Assembly (NCBI GenBank): GCA_028356795.1
Contig: JAOMVH010000003.1
Span: 1 to 64,000, forward strand
Direction: 5' to 3'
DNA: 64,000 nucleotides
Source: Aliiglaciecola sp.
GTDB lineage: Bacteria > Pseudomonadota > Gammaproteobacteria > Enterobacterales > Alteromonadaceae
Positions within the stretch are counted from its first letter, which is position 1; each line of letters opens with the position of its first letter. Positions 54,588 through 62,506 of the stretch are shown here, piece after piece. The position numbers and the translations under genes are program-made. The notes under the pieces were generated by a model, which saw nothing but the letters and a program-made list of their open reading frames with translations, was not told the origin of the DNA and ran no database searches.

Positions 54588-56948
54588 ATGCAATATATTG
54601 CCATAGACAAGCTAAAAGTTGCCGATTGGCCTACTAAGATTGGTACGCAGACTAATGATGTTGCTAATCAGCAAGTGCAATTTCAGTCTTTTTTGCGTGA
54701 TACTACGCCGAAAAACAGCAGCGATGTCAGATATAATCAACCTGTTGAGCCCAAGCGCGATGCGTTACCAGCGGCTAGCGACCCACAAACGCCGTCAAGA
54801 AAACAAAGCTCCAACGGGAGTCACGTAAATCGCGAACCTGAGCAAGGTTCAAATAATATTGACTTTGCTGATAGCAACACACCAGGTGCATTTGAGCAAC
54901 ATCAACGACCGTCAGCAAAGGCGCCTGCCGATGAGTCCCCCAGCCATCAATCTGAATCTTCGACACTGACTGATTTGTCGCAAAGCGAAGCAAAAGAGCA
55001 AGTGACTAAAGATTTGGGGCACGACGACTCTCAGCTGCATCAAAGTGAACTTCAACATGCTGAAGATGTGAGCACACAAACCCCATCCAACGATGCAATG
55101 TCCGCGAGTGATCAGGCAATAACAAGCGAAGAAAACACCGCGCTACAAGACGAGATTACCATAGAAGAAAAACAAGTTGCTGATGATACTGATAGTGTGG
55201 CAATTGCATTAACAGACGCTGATGTTTCTGAGATAGATTGGCTGACATTGGTTGAAAACGGCAAGAATACCGAACTTGAAACCCAAATCGTTGAAAATGG
55301 TATTGCTAAAATCGTTGGACAAGATGCACTAATAAAAGATGCCGAATCAACTATTATTAACAGTGATAACAGCAGTGTTGCTGAGCAACTTACTGTTCAG
55401 GTAAGTGACGTTCAACCGTCAATCATCACCGAAGAACAAGTCAAAGCGGACTTGCTAGCATTTAGCGACTTAGTGCAAAATATAAAGGTTACTAGCAACC
55501 AAAATATGGCGCAACAACACGCGATTTTGGATGAACTCTCTCAACATTTGTCGACCTTAGATAAAGGCACTTTATCAGCGGCAGAGCTAAAAGCTGAGTT
55601 ACAGGAAATATCAGAATTGTATCTATCCTTAACTCAGGCGCTAGAAGGAGAAGGTGTTGATACATCAAGCTTGCCATTGGTCAGCCCAGTTACTATCGAT
55701 GCAAGTGATATTAAGAACGTAGATGATTCGCCTTTATCTGCGAGTACCATGCCGACAATGGCCGTGGATAGTCAAAGCACTGACGAAAATAGTGATTTAA
55801 GCACGGTACCAGGTGCTTCTCAAAACCAAGAGCTTAACCCTGAGATTACATTGTTGCAGGCCATGGTTTCTGAAGAAACTGCTGTTGTTGAAGGCGTAAA
55901 TAGTGAAGAGACTGGGCAACTGGCTCAACCATCGCTCATTTCATCTGAAGAAAAGGTGATTACTCACAGCCCAATGTCTAACGTTGTTGAGCAAGCAAAT
56001 GTGCCTGACACAGCCATCGAGCCACTGATGCTAGATAATGCGCCTGCGGATATCAAACAACTATTGGAGTTACCGGCACAAAAACTCGACGCCGTAATAG
56101 ACAATATTGCTCAAAGACTCGTGTCGCAAGTAGAAAAAAATAGCGGGAATGCTCAACTTTCCGGTATTGAAAAAGCGTTATCGACAACCGAAATCAACCA
56201 AGTCAAAACTGATTTTGTCAATGCGCTAAAAGCAGGGTTGGAAGAAATCAAAGGGCAATTACAGCAAGGTCATCAACCGGCAATAGATTTAACCGCGTTA
56301 GTGGCTGAAAGTATGGCGAAAGTGACTCAAACCGTGATTGCACCGGACGCTATCTCGCAAACGATAAGCCGTTTTAATCAAACTTTAGAAGTGGCGAGTT
56401 TATTAAACTCTCGTACTGAAGCATCACAAATTGTCGCCAGCCTAGATAAAGTTAACGCTAAGGAAAGCTATTCTCAGGCACAAGTGTTACAAAATAAACA
56501 GGGACAGCAACTCGCTCAATTCGATAAGGCGGTGAATATAACCCGCAACGAAGGTCTTCAGCAAATGGCTGAAAAAGTGCGTTGGATGGTTAACCAGCAA
56601 AACTTGCAAGCAGAGATTCGGCTTGACCCACCCGATCTTGGCGCAATGAAAGTACGCATTAATATGGCAGGTGATGCGGCATCAGTAAGTATTGTTGTGC
56701 AATCACAGCAAGCTCGTGACGTGCTAGAGCAGGCTACGCCTCGTCTTAAAGAGCTGCTAGAGCAACAAGGTATTGAGCTGGGGCAATCTTCGGTGCAACA
56801 AGAATCAAAAGAAACGGGCCAGCAGCATCAAGGTCAATTTAGCAATCGTAGTAGTGGAGAGCAAAATACGCTTCAACAAGAAGAACAAGCAGTGATAGAG
56901 CAACCGATTTATAATGGTCGGGTTGGTGGCATCGACTACTTTGTTTAA
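54588..56948 (+). CDS. fliK: Flagellar hook-length control protein FliK
   Basis: Molecular ruler that is exported during hook growth and switches FlhB specificity. The 786-residue protein is long for the family. The first 600 residues are acidic, Gln/Ser/Thr-rich and probably disordered; the conserved Flg_hook domain is at about 655-745 (MAEKVRWMVNQQNLQAEI, LDPPDLGAMKVRI, VQSQQARDVLEQATPRLKELL). The C-terminal tail is Gln-rich. The ruler length may relate to hook length. Its own sigma-54 promoter lies upstream. Confidence 0.93.
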   Translation: MQYIAIDKLKVADWPTKIGTQTNDVANQQVQFQSFLRDTTPKNSSDVRYNQPVEPKRDALPAASDPQTPSRKQSSNGSHVNREPEQGSNNIDFADSNTPGAFEQHQRPSAKAPADESPSHQSESSTLTDLSQSEAKEQVTKDLGHDDSQLHQSELQHAEDVSTQTPSNDAMSASDQAITSEENTALQDEITIEEKQVADDTDSVAIALTDADVSEIDWLTLVENGKNTELETQIVENGIAKIVGQDALIKDAESTIINSDNSSVAEQLTVQVSDVQPSIITEEQVKADLLAFSDLVQNIKVTSNQNMAQQHAILDELSQHLSTLDKGTLSAAELKAELQEISELYLSLTQALEGEGVDTSSLPLVSPVTIDASDIKNVDDSPLSASTMPTMAVDSQSTDENSDLSTVPGASQNQELNPEITLLQAMVSEETAVVEGVNSEETGQLAQPSLISSEEKVITHSPMSNVVEQANVPDTAIEPLMLDNAPADIKQLLELPAQKLDAVIDNIAQRLVSQVEKNSGNAQLSGIEKALSTTEINQVKTDFVNALKAGLEEIKGQLQQGHQPAIDLTALVAESMAKVTQTVIAPDAISQTISRFNQTLEVASLLNSRTEASQIVASLDKVNAKESYSQAQVLQNKQGQQLAQFDKAVNITRNEGLQQMAEKVRWMVNQQNLQAEIRLDPPDLGAMKVRINMAGDAASVSIVVQSQQARDVLEQATPRLKELLEQQGIELGQSSVQQESKETGQQHQGQFSNRSSGEQNTLQQEEQAVIEQPIYNGRVGGIDYFV

Positions 56949-57040
56949 ACCATTAATCTGACTTTTAATCAAAACAAACATTGCGATTTGAAATGACTGA
57001 CAGATAATAACCTAATACAAACTACTTTTTAGAGAAGGTT

Positions 57041-57562
57041 ATGGCAGAAGAAGAACTACAAATGGAAGAGGGCGGCAAAGGCAAGATGGTCATCATCATC
57101 GTGGTTGCCGTGTTAATCATCGGTGGCGGTGCTGCAGCCTACTTTTTGTTAGGTGGGTCAGATGAACCGCAAATGGAAGAAACGATGGAAGCGGCCCCAG
57201 GTGGCGAAACCAGTGCACCTGTGATGACCAATACCAACAAAGGCACCGCATTATATGTGGCTATGCCCAGGCCTTTCGTTTTTAATGTGCCTGGCCAAGG
57301 TCGAGACCGTTTGGCACAAATTAAAGTGCAATTGATGGTTAGAGGCACGGATAACGAAGAGTTAGCAAAAATGCACATACCCTTAATTGAAGGGACACTA
57401 CTGAAGGTGTTTAGTAGTGCAAATGCAGATGATTTAGTCACTGAAGCGGGCAAAGTTTCATTGCGAGATCAATCAGCACGAGAAGTGCAAAAAGTATTAA
57501 GTGAAACCGTAGGTAACGAAATCGTAGAACAAGTATTGTTCACTGGCTTCGTAATGCAATAA
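57041..57562 (+). CDS. fliL: Flagellar basal body-associated protein FliL
   Basis: Inner-membrane protein that surrounds and supports the stators. The 173 residues have one membrane helix at about 15-37 (MVIIIVVAVLIIGGGAAAYF), an acidic linker, and a periplasmic SPFH-like domain (PRPFVFNVPGQGRDRLAQI, IPLIEGTLLKVF, VSLRDQSAREVQKVL, VLFTGFVMQ end). AGAAGG precedes the ATG. Confidence 0.95.
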   Translation: MAEEELQMEEGGKGKMVIIIVVAVLIIGGGAAAYFLLGGSDEPQMEETMEAAPGGETSAPVMTNTNKGTALYVAMPRPFVFNVPGQGRDRLAQIKVQLMVRGTDNEELAKMHIPLIEGTLLKVFSSANADDLVTEAGKVSLRDQSAREVQKVLSETVGNEIVEQVLFTGFVMQ

Positions 57563-57602
57563 AACCCATGGCCGACATTAGCAAAAATAGCGAGTATACC
57601 TT

Positions 57603-58661
57603 TTGAGCGATTTATTATCACAAGACGAAATTGACGCACTGTTGCATGGTGTTGATGACGTTGAGGAAGAAGATACCGAGGAACTTGAATCAGATGGTTC
57701 GACCCTTGAGTATGATTTTTCCTCTCAGGATAGAATTGTGCGTGGCCGTATGCCAACGCTGGAGATCGTTAATGAGCGATTTGCCAGACATATGCGGGTA
57801 AGTTTGTTCAATATGATGAGGCGCTCTGCCGAGGTATCGATAAACGGTATTCAGATGATCAAGTTTGGTGAATACATCCATACATTGTTCGTCCCTACCA
57901 GTTTAAATATGGTGCGTTTTAGACCACTAAAAGGCACAGGTTTGATAACCATGGAAGCGCGCTTGGTGTTTATACTCGTGGACAACTTCTTTGGTGGGGA
58001 TGGTCGTTATCATGCCAAGATAGAAGGGCGTGAGTTCACCCCCACAGAGCGTCGTATCACACAGATGTTGTTGAAGCTTATTTTCGAGGATTACAAAGAA
58101 GCTTGGGCACCAGTTATGGATGTATCCTTTGAATATCTTGATTCTGAAGTGAACCCGGCAATGGCTAACATTGTGAGTCCAACTGAAGTCGTGGTTATTA
58201 GCTCATTCCACATTGAACTTGACGGTGGTGGTGGTGATTTCCATGTGTCATTGCCTTATTCAATGTTGGAGCCTATTCGTGAACTTCTTGATGCAGGTGT
58301 TCAGAGCGATAAAGAAGATACTGATCTTCGTTGGAGTAAGGCGCTTCGAGATGAAATTTTAGATGTGAACGTAGCCGTGTCTACGCATATGTTGGATTTA
58401 GATGTTCCACTACAAGATTTAATGGAGTTCAAAAAGGGCGATATTATCCCTATTGATATGCCTGAAACGATTACTGTGTTGATCGAGGACCTACCTACTT
58501 TTAGAGCGAAGTTAGGTCGTTCTCGAGATAATATTGCATTAAAGATAACAGAAAAAATTCCAAGACCAACATCAGTTAAATCTGAGTTGCAACTACTAAC
58601 AAAAGGCGGACGCCGAATCGATAGTGATGCCGAGCTTTCAGTGCTAGAGGAAGACTTGTGA
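57603..58661 (+). CDS. fliM: Flagellar motor switch protein FliM
   Basis: C-ring protein that binds phospho-CheY and controls rotation direction. The product starts MSDLLSQDEIDALLHGVDD; LSQDEIDALL is the CheY-P-binding segment that always opens FliM. The start codon is therefore TTG at 57603; no in-frame ATG lies upstream near it. The middle domain has NFFGGDGR, and the end has the SPOA-type domain (VPLQDLMEFKKGDIIPIDMP). 352 residues, normal length. Confidence 0.97.
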   Translation: MSDLLSQDEIDALLHGVDDVEEEDTEELESDGSTLEYDFSSQDRIVRGRMPTLEIVNERFARHMRVSLFNMMRRSAEVSINGIQMIKFGEYIHTLFVPTSLNMVRFRPLKGTGLITMEARLVFILVDNFFGGDGRYHAKIEGREFTPTERRITQMLLKLIFEDYKEAWAPVMDVSFEYLDSEVNPAMANIVSPTEVVVISSFHIELDGGGGDFHVSLPYSMLEPIRELLDAGVQSDKEDTDLRWSKALRDEILDVNVAVSTHMLDLDVPLQDLMEFKKGDIIPIDMPETITVLIEDLPTFRAKLGRSRDNIALKITEKIPRPTSVKSELQLLTKGGRRIDSDAELSVLEEDL

Positions 58662-58686
58662 TCAGCGTAATACGAGGTGAAGAACA

Positions 58687-59118
58687 ATGAGTGAAGAAGA
58701 CGGAATGGACGATTGGGCAGCAGCGATGGCCGAGCAGGCTGAAGAAGAAGCTGCCGAAGGCGACGCCGAGGCGGGTGACGCCGGTGATCACGCGATGGAT
58801 GTAACTGTCGCTGAACTCGATGAGCTCTCGGAAGATGCGCCGATAACCCAAAAAGAAAAAAAGAAGCTCGATACTATCCTAGATATCCCTGTCACGATCT
58901 CGATGGAAGTAGGGCGTAGCCATATTAGCATCCGAAACCTTTTACAATTAAACCAAGGATCAGTGGTCGAATTAGACCGTGTTGCTGGTGAGCCATTAGA
59001 TGTTTTAGTAAATGGCACGTTGATTGCTCATGGAGAAGTAGTAGTGGTCAACGATAAATTTGGTATTCGGTTAACGGATGTTATTAGTCAAATCGAGAGA
59101 ATTAAAAAGCTTAGATAA
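58687..59118 (+). CDS. fliN: Flagellar motor switch protein FliN
   Basis: Base of the C ring and docking site for FliH. The 143 residues have an acidic, Ala-rich N-terminus (1-50) and a SPOA domain at about 62-140 (LDILDIPVTISMEVGRS-like start, LLQLNQGSVVELDR, PLDVLVNG, IAHGEVVVVNDKFGIRL). The 3' end overlaps fliO. Confidence 0.96.
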   Translation: MSEEDGMDDWAAAMAEQAEEEAAEGDAEAGDAGDHAMDVTVAELDELSEDAPITQKEKKKLDTILDIPVTISMEVGRSHISIRNLLQLNQGSVVELDRVAGEPLDVLVNGTLIAHGEVVVVNDKFGIRLTDVISQIERIKKLR

Positions 59119-59563
59119 TAAAAACTCATTAAAATCATGGGTTTGGATGTCTCTAGGCCCATTGTTTTTAAGCCCTTTTAGTGCCTTTGCGGCACCGGAA
59201 AGCCTGTCAAATCCAACCTCTGTAGTGTCAATTTTTCTATCACTTTTGTTAGTGATTGGGATTGTTTTCATCCTTGCACTAATAATGCGACGGTTTAATG
59301 TCACTGCCACCGGCAATGGTCAATTAAATGTCGTTGCTACCATGGTGGCCGGCACTCGCGAGCGAATCATGGTGATTGAAGTCGGCAAGGAGCAACATCT
59401 AGTCGGTGTTACTGCTACCAACATTAATCACTTAGCAAAACTTGATGCGCCATTAGAAAAGCCCGAACAAAGTGCGAGTGGAAATTTTAAAGACAAGTTA
59501 ACCCAAGCACTGGCAGGTAAAATTCAATCTGGAATGCAAAACAAACAAGGGAGTGAATCATGA
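59078..59563 (+). CDS. fliO: Flagellar biosynthetic protein FliO
   Basis: Assists assembly of FliP in the export gate. Seen: a hydrophobic leader ([15 protein letters not shown]) and then a membrane helix at about 49-70 ([21 protein letters not shown]) followed by a basic cytosolic part with [18 protein letters not shown]. The start is unsure: ATG 59078 overlaps fliN by 41 bases; ATG 59147 would give a shorter protein that still keeps most of the leader. The stop overlaps the fliP start. Confidence 0.88.
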   Translation: MLLVKSRELKSLDNKNSLKSWVWMSLGPLFLSPFSAFAAPESLSNPTSVVSIFLSLLLVIGIVFILALIMRRFNVTATGNGQLNVVATMVAGTRERIMVIEVGKEQHLVGVTATNINHLAKLDAPLEKPEQSASGNFKDKLTQALAGKIQSGMQNKQGSES

Positions 59564-60312
59564 TGAGATTTCTCCTAATTGTGCTGAGCATCGTTTTACT
59601 TGTCCCTGTTGAAGCTTATGCTGCTCCAGGAGTAGATGCGCTCACTGTCACGACTAACCCTGACGGGACTCAAGACTATACGATGACGCTGCAAGTGCTA
59701 GCAATAATGACGGCACTGAGCCTATTGCCAGCATTTATCATGATGATGACATCCTTTACGCGGATCATCATTGTACTGTCTATTTTGCGACAAGCGATTG
59801 GTCTTCAGCAGTCTCCTTCAAATCAAGTTCTCATTGGCGTTAGCTTATTTTTAAGTATGTTTATCATGGCGCCGGTTTTTGAACAAATTAATGAAAATGC
59901 CTTGCAGCCATATCTCAACGAAGAAATGACGTCGATTGAGGCGTATGAACAGGCCAAGTTGCCAATGCGAGCGTTTATGCTTTCGCAAACTCGGGTGAAA
60001 GATTTGGAAACCTTTGTTGAGCTTGCTGGCTTACAGGATCAATTCGACGACCCCTCAGAAGTACCCATGACAGTGTTGATCCCAGCGTTTGTTACTAGTG
60101 AATTAAAAACCGCATTTCAAATTGGCTTTATGTTGTTTATTCCATTTTTGATCTTGGATTTGGTCGTTGCTTCTATCTTGATGGCAATGGGCATGATGAT
60201 GTTGTCACCCATGATTGTATCTTTACCATTTAAGCTAATGCTTTTTGTTCTTGTTGATGGTTGGAATTTGATTTTCGGTACCCTCGCAAATAGCTTTGGT
60301 ATGGGGGTGTAA
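59560..60312 (+). CDS. fliP: Flagellar export gate protein FliP
   Basis: Pentameric core of the type III export gate. The 250 residues begin with a cleavable-type signal peptide ([22 protein letters not shown]), then membrane segments including [40 protein letters not shown], and the conserved end [20 protein letters not shown] with [13 protein letters not shown]. Motifs and length are typical. Confidence 0.97.
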   Translation: MMRFLLIVLSIVLLVPVEAYAAPGVDALTVTTNPDGTQDYTMTLQVLAIMTALSLLPAFIMMMTSFTRIIIVLSILRQAIGLQQSPSNQVLIGVSLFLSMFIMAPVFEQINENALQPYLNEEMTSIEAYEQAKLPMRAFMLSQTRVKDLETFVELAGLQDQFDDPSEVPMTVLIPAFVTSELKTAFQIGFMLFIPFLILDLVVASILMAMGMMMLSPMIVSLPFKLMLFVLVDGWNLIFGTLANSFGMGV

Positions 60313-60313
60313 C

Positions 60314-60583
60314 TTGGCACCAGAAATGTTCGTCGAGGTGCTAAAAGAAGCACTGCAAATGGTTATCTTATTGGTCTCTGCGATTATTTTGCCCAGTTTG
60401 TTTGTGGGATTGATTGTCGCAGTTTTTCAAGCCGCTACTTCGATCAACGAACAAACCATGAGCTTTCTGCCTCGTCTTATTGTTACCTTGTTGGCACTGA
60501 GCTGGGGGGGACACTGGTTAGTCCAAAAACTAATGGATTTCACCTTTACCATGGTCGAACGTATTCCAGAGATAGTGGGCTAA
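60314..60583 (+). CDS. fliQ: Flagellar export gate protein FliQ
   Basis: An 89-residue protein with two membrane helices: PEMFVEVLKEALQMVILLVS and FLPRLIVTLLALSWGGHWL, with VAVFQAATSINEQT between them (family hallmark). The start is taken as TTG 60314, one base after the fliP stop, because FliQ normally begins M-x-P-E; an in-frame GTG/ATG-type start at 60296 inside fliP would add six unlike residues. Confidence 0.93.
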   Translation: MAPEMFVEVLKEALQMVILLVSAIILPSLFVGLIVAVFQAATSINEQTMSFLPRLIVTLLALSWGGHWLVQKLMDFTFTMVERIPEIVG

Positions 60584-60587
60584 ACTG

Positions 60588-61370
60588 ATGGAATTAGCGG
60601 CATCGACAATTACGCAATTTATGGCAGACATGTTATTGCCCTTTATGCGTGTTTCGGGATTGTTTGCTGCATTAGTTGGGATCAGTGCTAAGACAGTTCC
60701 TACCCCTATTCGTGCACTGTTAACCTTATTTTTAACGTTAATGATCATGCCTGTTGTGCCACCCGTGGACATTTCTGAGTTGGTATCGGTTGGCACTTTT
60801 GTATTGATAATCCAACAGCTTATCATTGGCGTCGCAATTGGTTTTGTTTCGGCCATGGTACTTGAGACATTTGTCTTGGCTGGACAGGTGGTTGCGATGC
60901 AAACGGGCTTAGGCTTTGCGTCAATAGTCGACCCTGTGAATGGCATTAACGTACCCGCGGTTGGTCAATTCTATTTGATTTTGGCTACCCTGTTATTTTG
61001 GGGGCTCGATGGACATTTGGCAATGATCAGAATGGTTGTCATGAGTTTTGAGGCATTTCCAATTGGCGAGGCTTGGTTCCAACCAGAGCAGTTTAGAGAG
61101 ATTGCTCATTGGGGAGCATGGATGTTTATCTCTGCTGTCACACTGTCATTGGCACCCATTGTTTCTTTGTTAATTGTAAATTTGGCGTTTGGTGTAATGA
61201 CCAAAGCCGCCCCCCAATTGAATATTTTTAGTATTGGCTTTTCTATCGCACAGATCATGGGCTTGGTTATCATTTGGCTAACACTGGATAACTTCACTCA
61301 TCACTTTGAAGTGCAGTGGGATCGGGCTCAATTATTAGTGTGCCAACTCGTTCAGGTTTGTGGGAATTAA
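60588..61370 (+). CDS. fliR: Flagellar export gate protein FliR
   Basis: Single-copy export gate subunit with about six membrane helices in 260 residues. Conserved parts: FMRVSGLFAALVGI, TPIRALLTLFLTLMIMP, GVAIGFVSAMVLETFVLAGQ, and GLGFASIVDPVNGINVPAVGQ. It lies four bases after fliQ. Confidence 0.96.
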   Translation: MELAASTITQFMADMLLPFMRVSGLFAALVGISAKTVPTPIRALLTLFLTLMIMPVVPPVDISELVSVGTFVLIIQQLIIGVAIGFVSAMVLETFVLAGQVVAMQTGLGFASIVDPVNGINVPAVGQFYLILATLLFWGLDGHLAMIRMVVMSFEAFPIGEAWFQPEQFREIAHWGAWMFISAVTLSLAPIVSLLIVNLAFGVMTKAAPQLNIFSIGFSIAQIMGLVIIWLTLDNFTHHFEVQWDRAQLLVCQLVQVCGN

Positions 61371-61373
61371 ACG

Positions 61374-62498
61374 ATGGCTGATGCACATGAAAAAACAGAA
61401 GACCCCACAGCCAAAAAAACCGCTGATGCCCGAAAGAAAGGGCAGATCGCGCGATCCCGGGAATTATCAACGACACTTGTTTTAGTGGGCAGTGCCGTTG
61501 GATTTCTATTAGTAGGTGAGCAGATCGCCCGAGCCATTTTTCAAGTCACTCAACGCACCTTTACGTTATCACGGGATGAAACTTACGATATAACCCATAT
61601 GTTTCAAGCTTGGGGTTATGCGTTTGAAACCATCAGTATGCCAGTATTGCTATATTTGGTCATGGCTTTAGTTGCTGCTGTTTACGGAAGTATCGCCTTA
61701 GGTGGCTATAATTTTAGTTGGAAGTCTGCTGCCTTTAAGGGAAGCAAGATGAGCCCTATTGCAGGCTTCAAACGTATGTTTGGCGTTAACGGATTGGTAG
61801 AGCTACTAAAAGCCATTGCAAAGTTTGTCGTGGTGGCAACAATGGCATATGTTTCTTTGATTACCTTTCAAGATGAAGCCCTTCATTTAGATATGGAAAT
61901 ATATCCCCGTAACCTTTTTCACGCCATGGACTTAATTGCCTGGGCATTTTTATTCATGTGCCTAGCACTGATCCCTATTGCTGCTTTTGATGTGCCTTAC
62001 CAGACATGGAAGCACAATAAAGAAATGAAAATGACCAAACAAGAGGTCAAAGACGAACGCAAAAACTCTGAGGGTGATCCGCAAGTTAAAGGTCGAATTC
62101 GTAAACTACAGTATCAGGCTGCTGCCAAACGTATGATGCAGGAAGTGCCTAAGGCTGACGTTGTGGTTACTAACCCAACCCATTATTCTGTGGCACTAAA
62201 ATATGATCAAAAAGGCGACAGAGCACCAACGGTAGTGGCCAAAGGTGGTGATGCCCTTGCTATGCACATTCGTAAAATTGCTGGCGCTCATGGCGTGCCT
62301 ATTGTATCCGCTCCGCCGCTCGCTCGGGCTATATTCCATACAACCGAAGCTGATCAAGAGATTCCAGAAAAACTGTTTATGGCAGTTGCTCAAGTACTGG
62401 CATACGTATATCAAGTCAAAGCGTTTAAGAATGGTAAAGCAAAACGGCCGCCACCACTTCGCAGCGACTTACCTATTCCACCAGAAATGCGTTATTAA
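61374..62498 (+). CDS. flhB: Flagellar export gate protein FlhB
   Basis: Substrate-specificity switch of the export apparatus. The 374 residues start EKTEDPTAKKTADARKKGQIARS, have four membrane segments in the first 215 residues, and a cytoplasmic part with the self-cleaving VVVTNPTHYSVALKY (Asn-Pro-Thr-His at about 270), APTVVAKGGDALA, and a proline-rich end. Last gene of the fliK operon; it faces the next gene tail to tail with 8 bases between. Confidence 0.97.
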   Translation: MADAHEKTEDPTAKKTADARKKGQIARSRELSTTLVLVGSAVGFLLVGEQIARAIFQVTQRTFTLSRDETYDITHMFQAWGYAFETISMPVLLYLVMALVAAVYGSIALGGYNFSWKSAAFKGSKMSPIAGFKRMFGVNGLVELLKAIAKFVVVATMAYVSLITFQDEALHLDMEIYPRNLFHAMDLIAWAFLFMCLALIPIAAFDVPYQTWKHNKEMKMTKQEVKDERKNSEGDPQVKGRIRKLQYQAAAKRMMQEVPKADVVVTNPTHYSVALKYDQKGDRAPTVVAKGGDALAMHIRKIAGAHGVPIVSAPPLARAIFHTTEADQEIPEKLFMAVAQVLAYVYQVKAFKNGKAKRPPPLRSDLPIPPEMRY

Positions 62499-62506
62499 TG
62501 AATATA

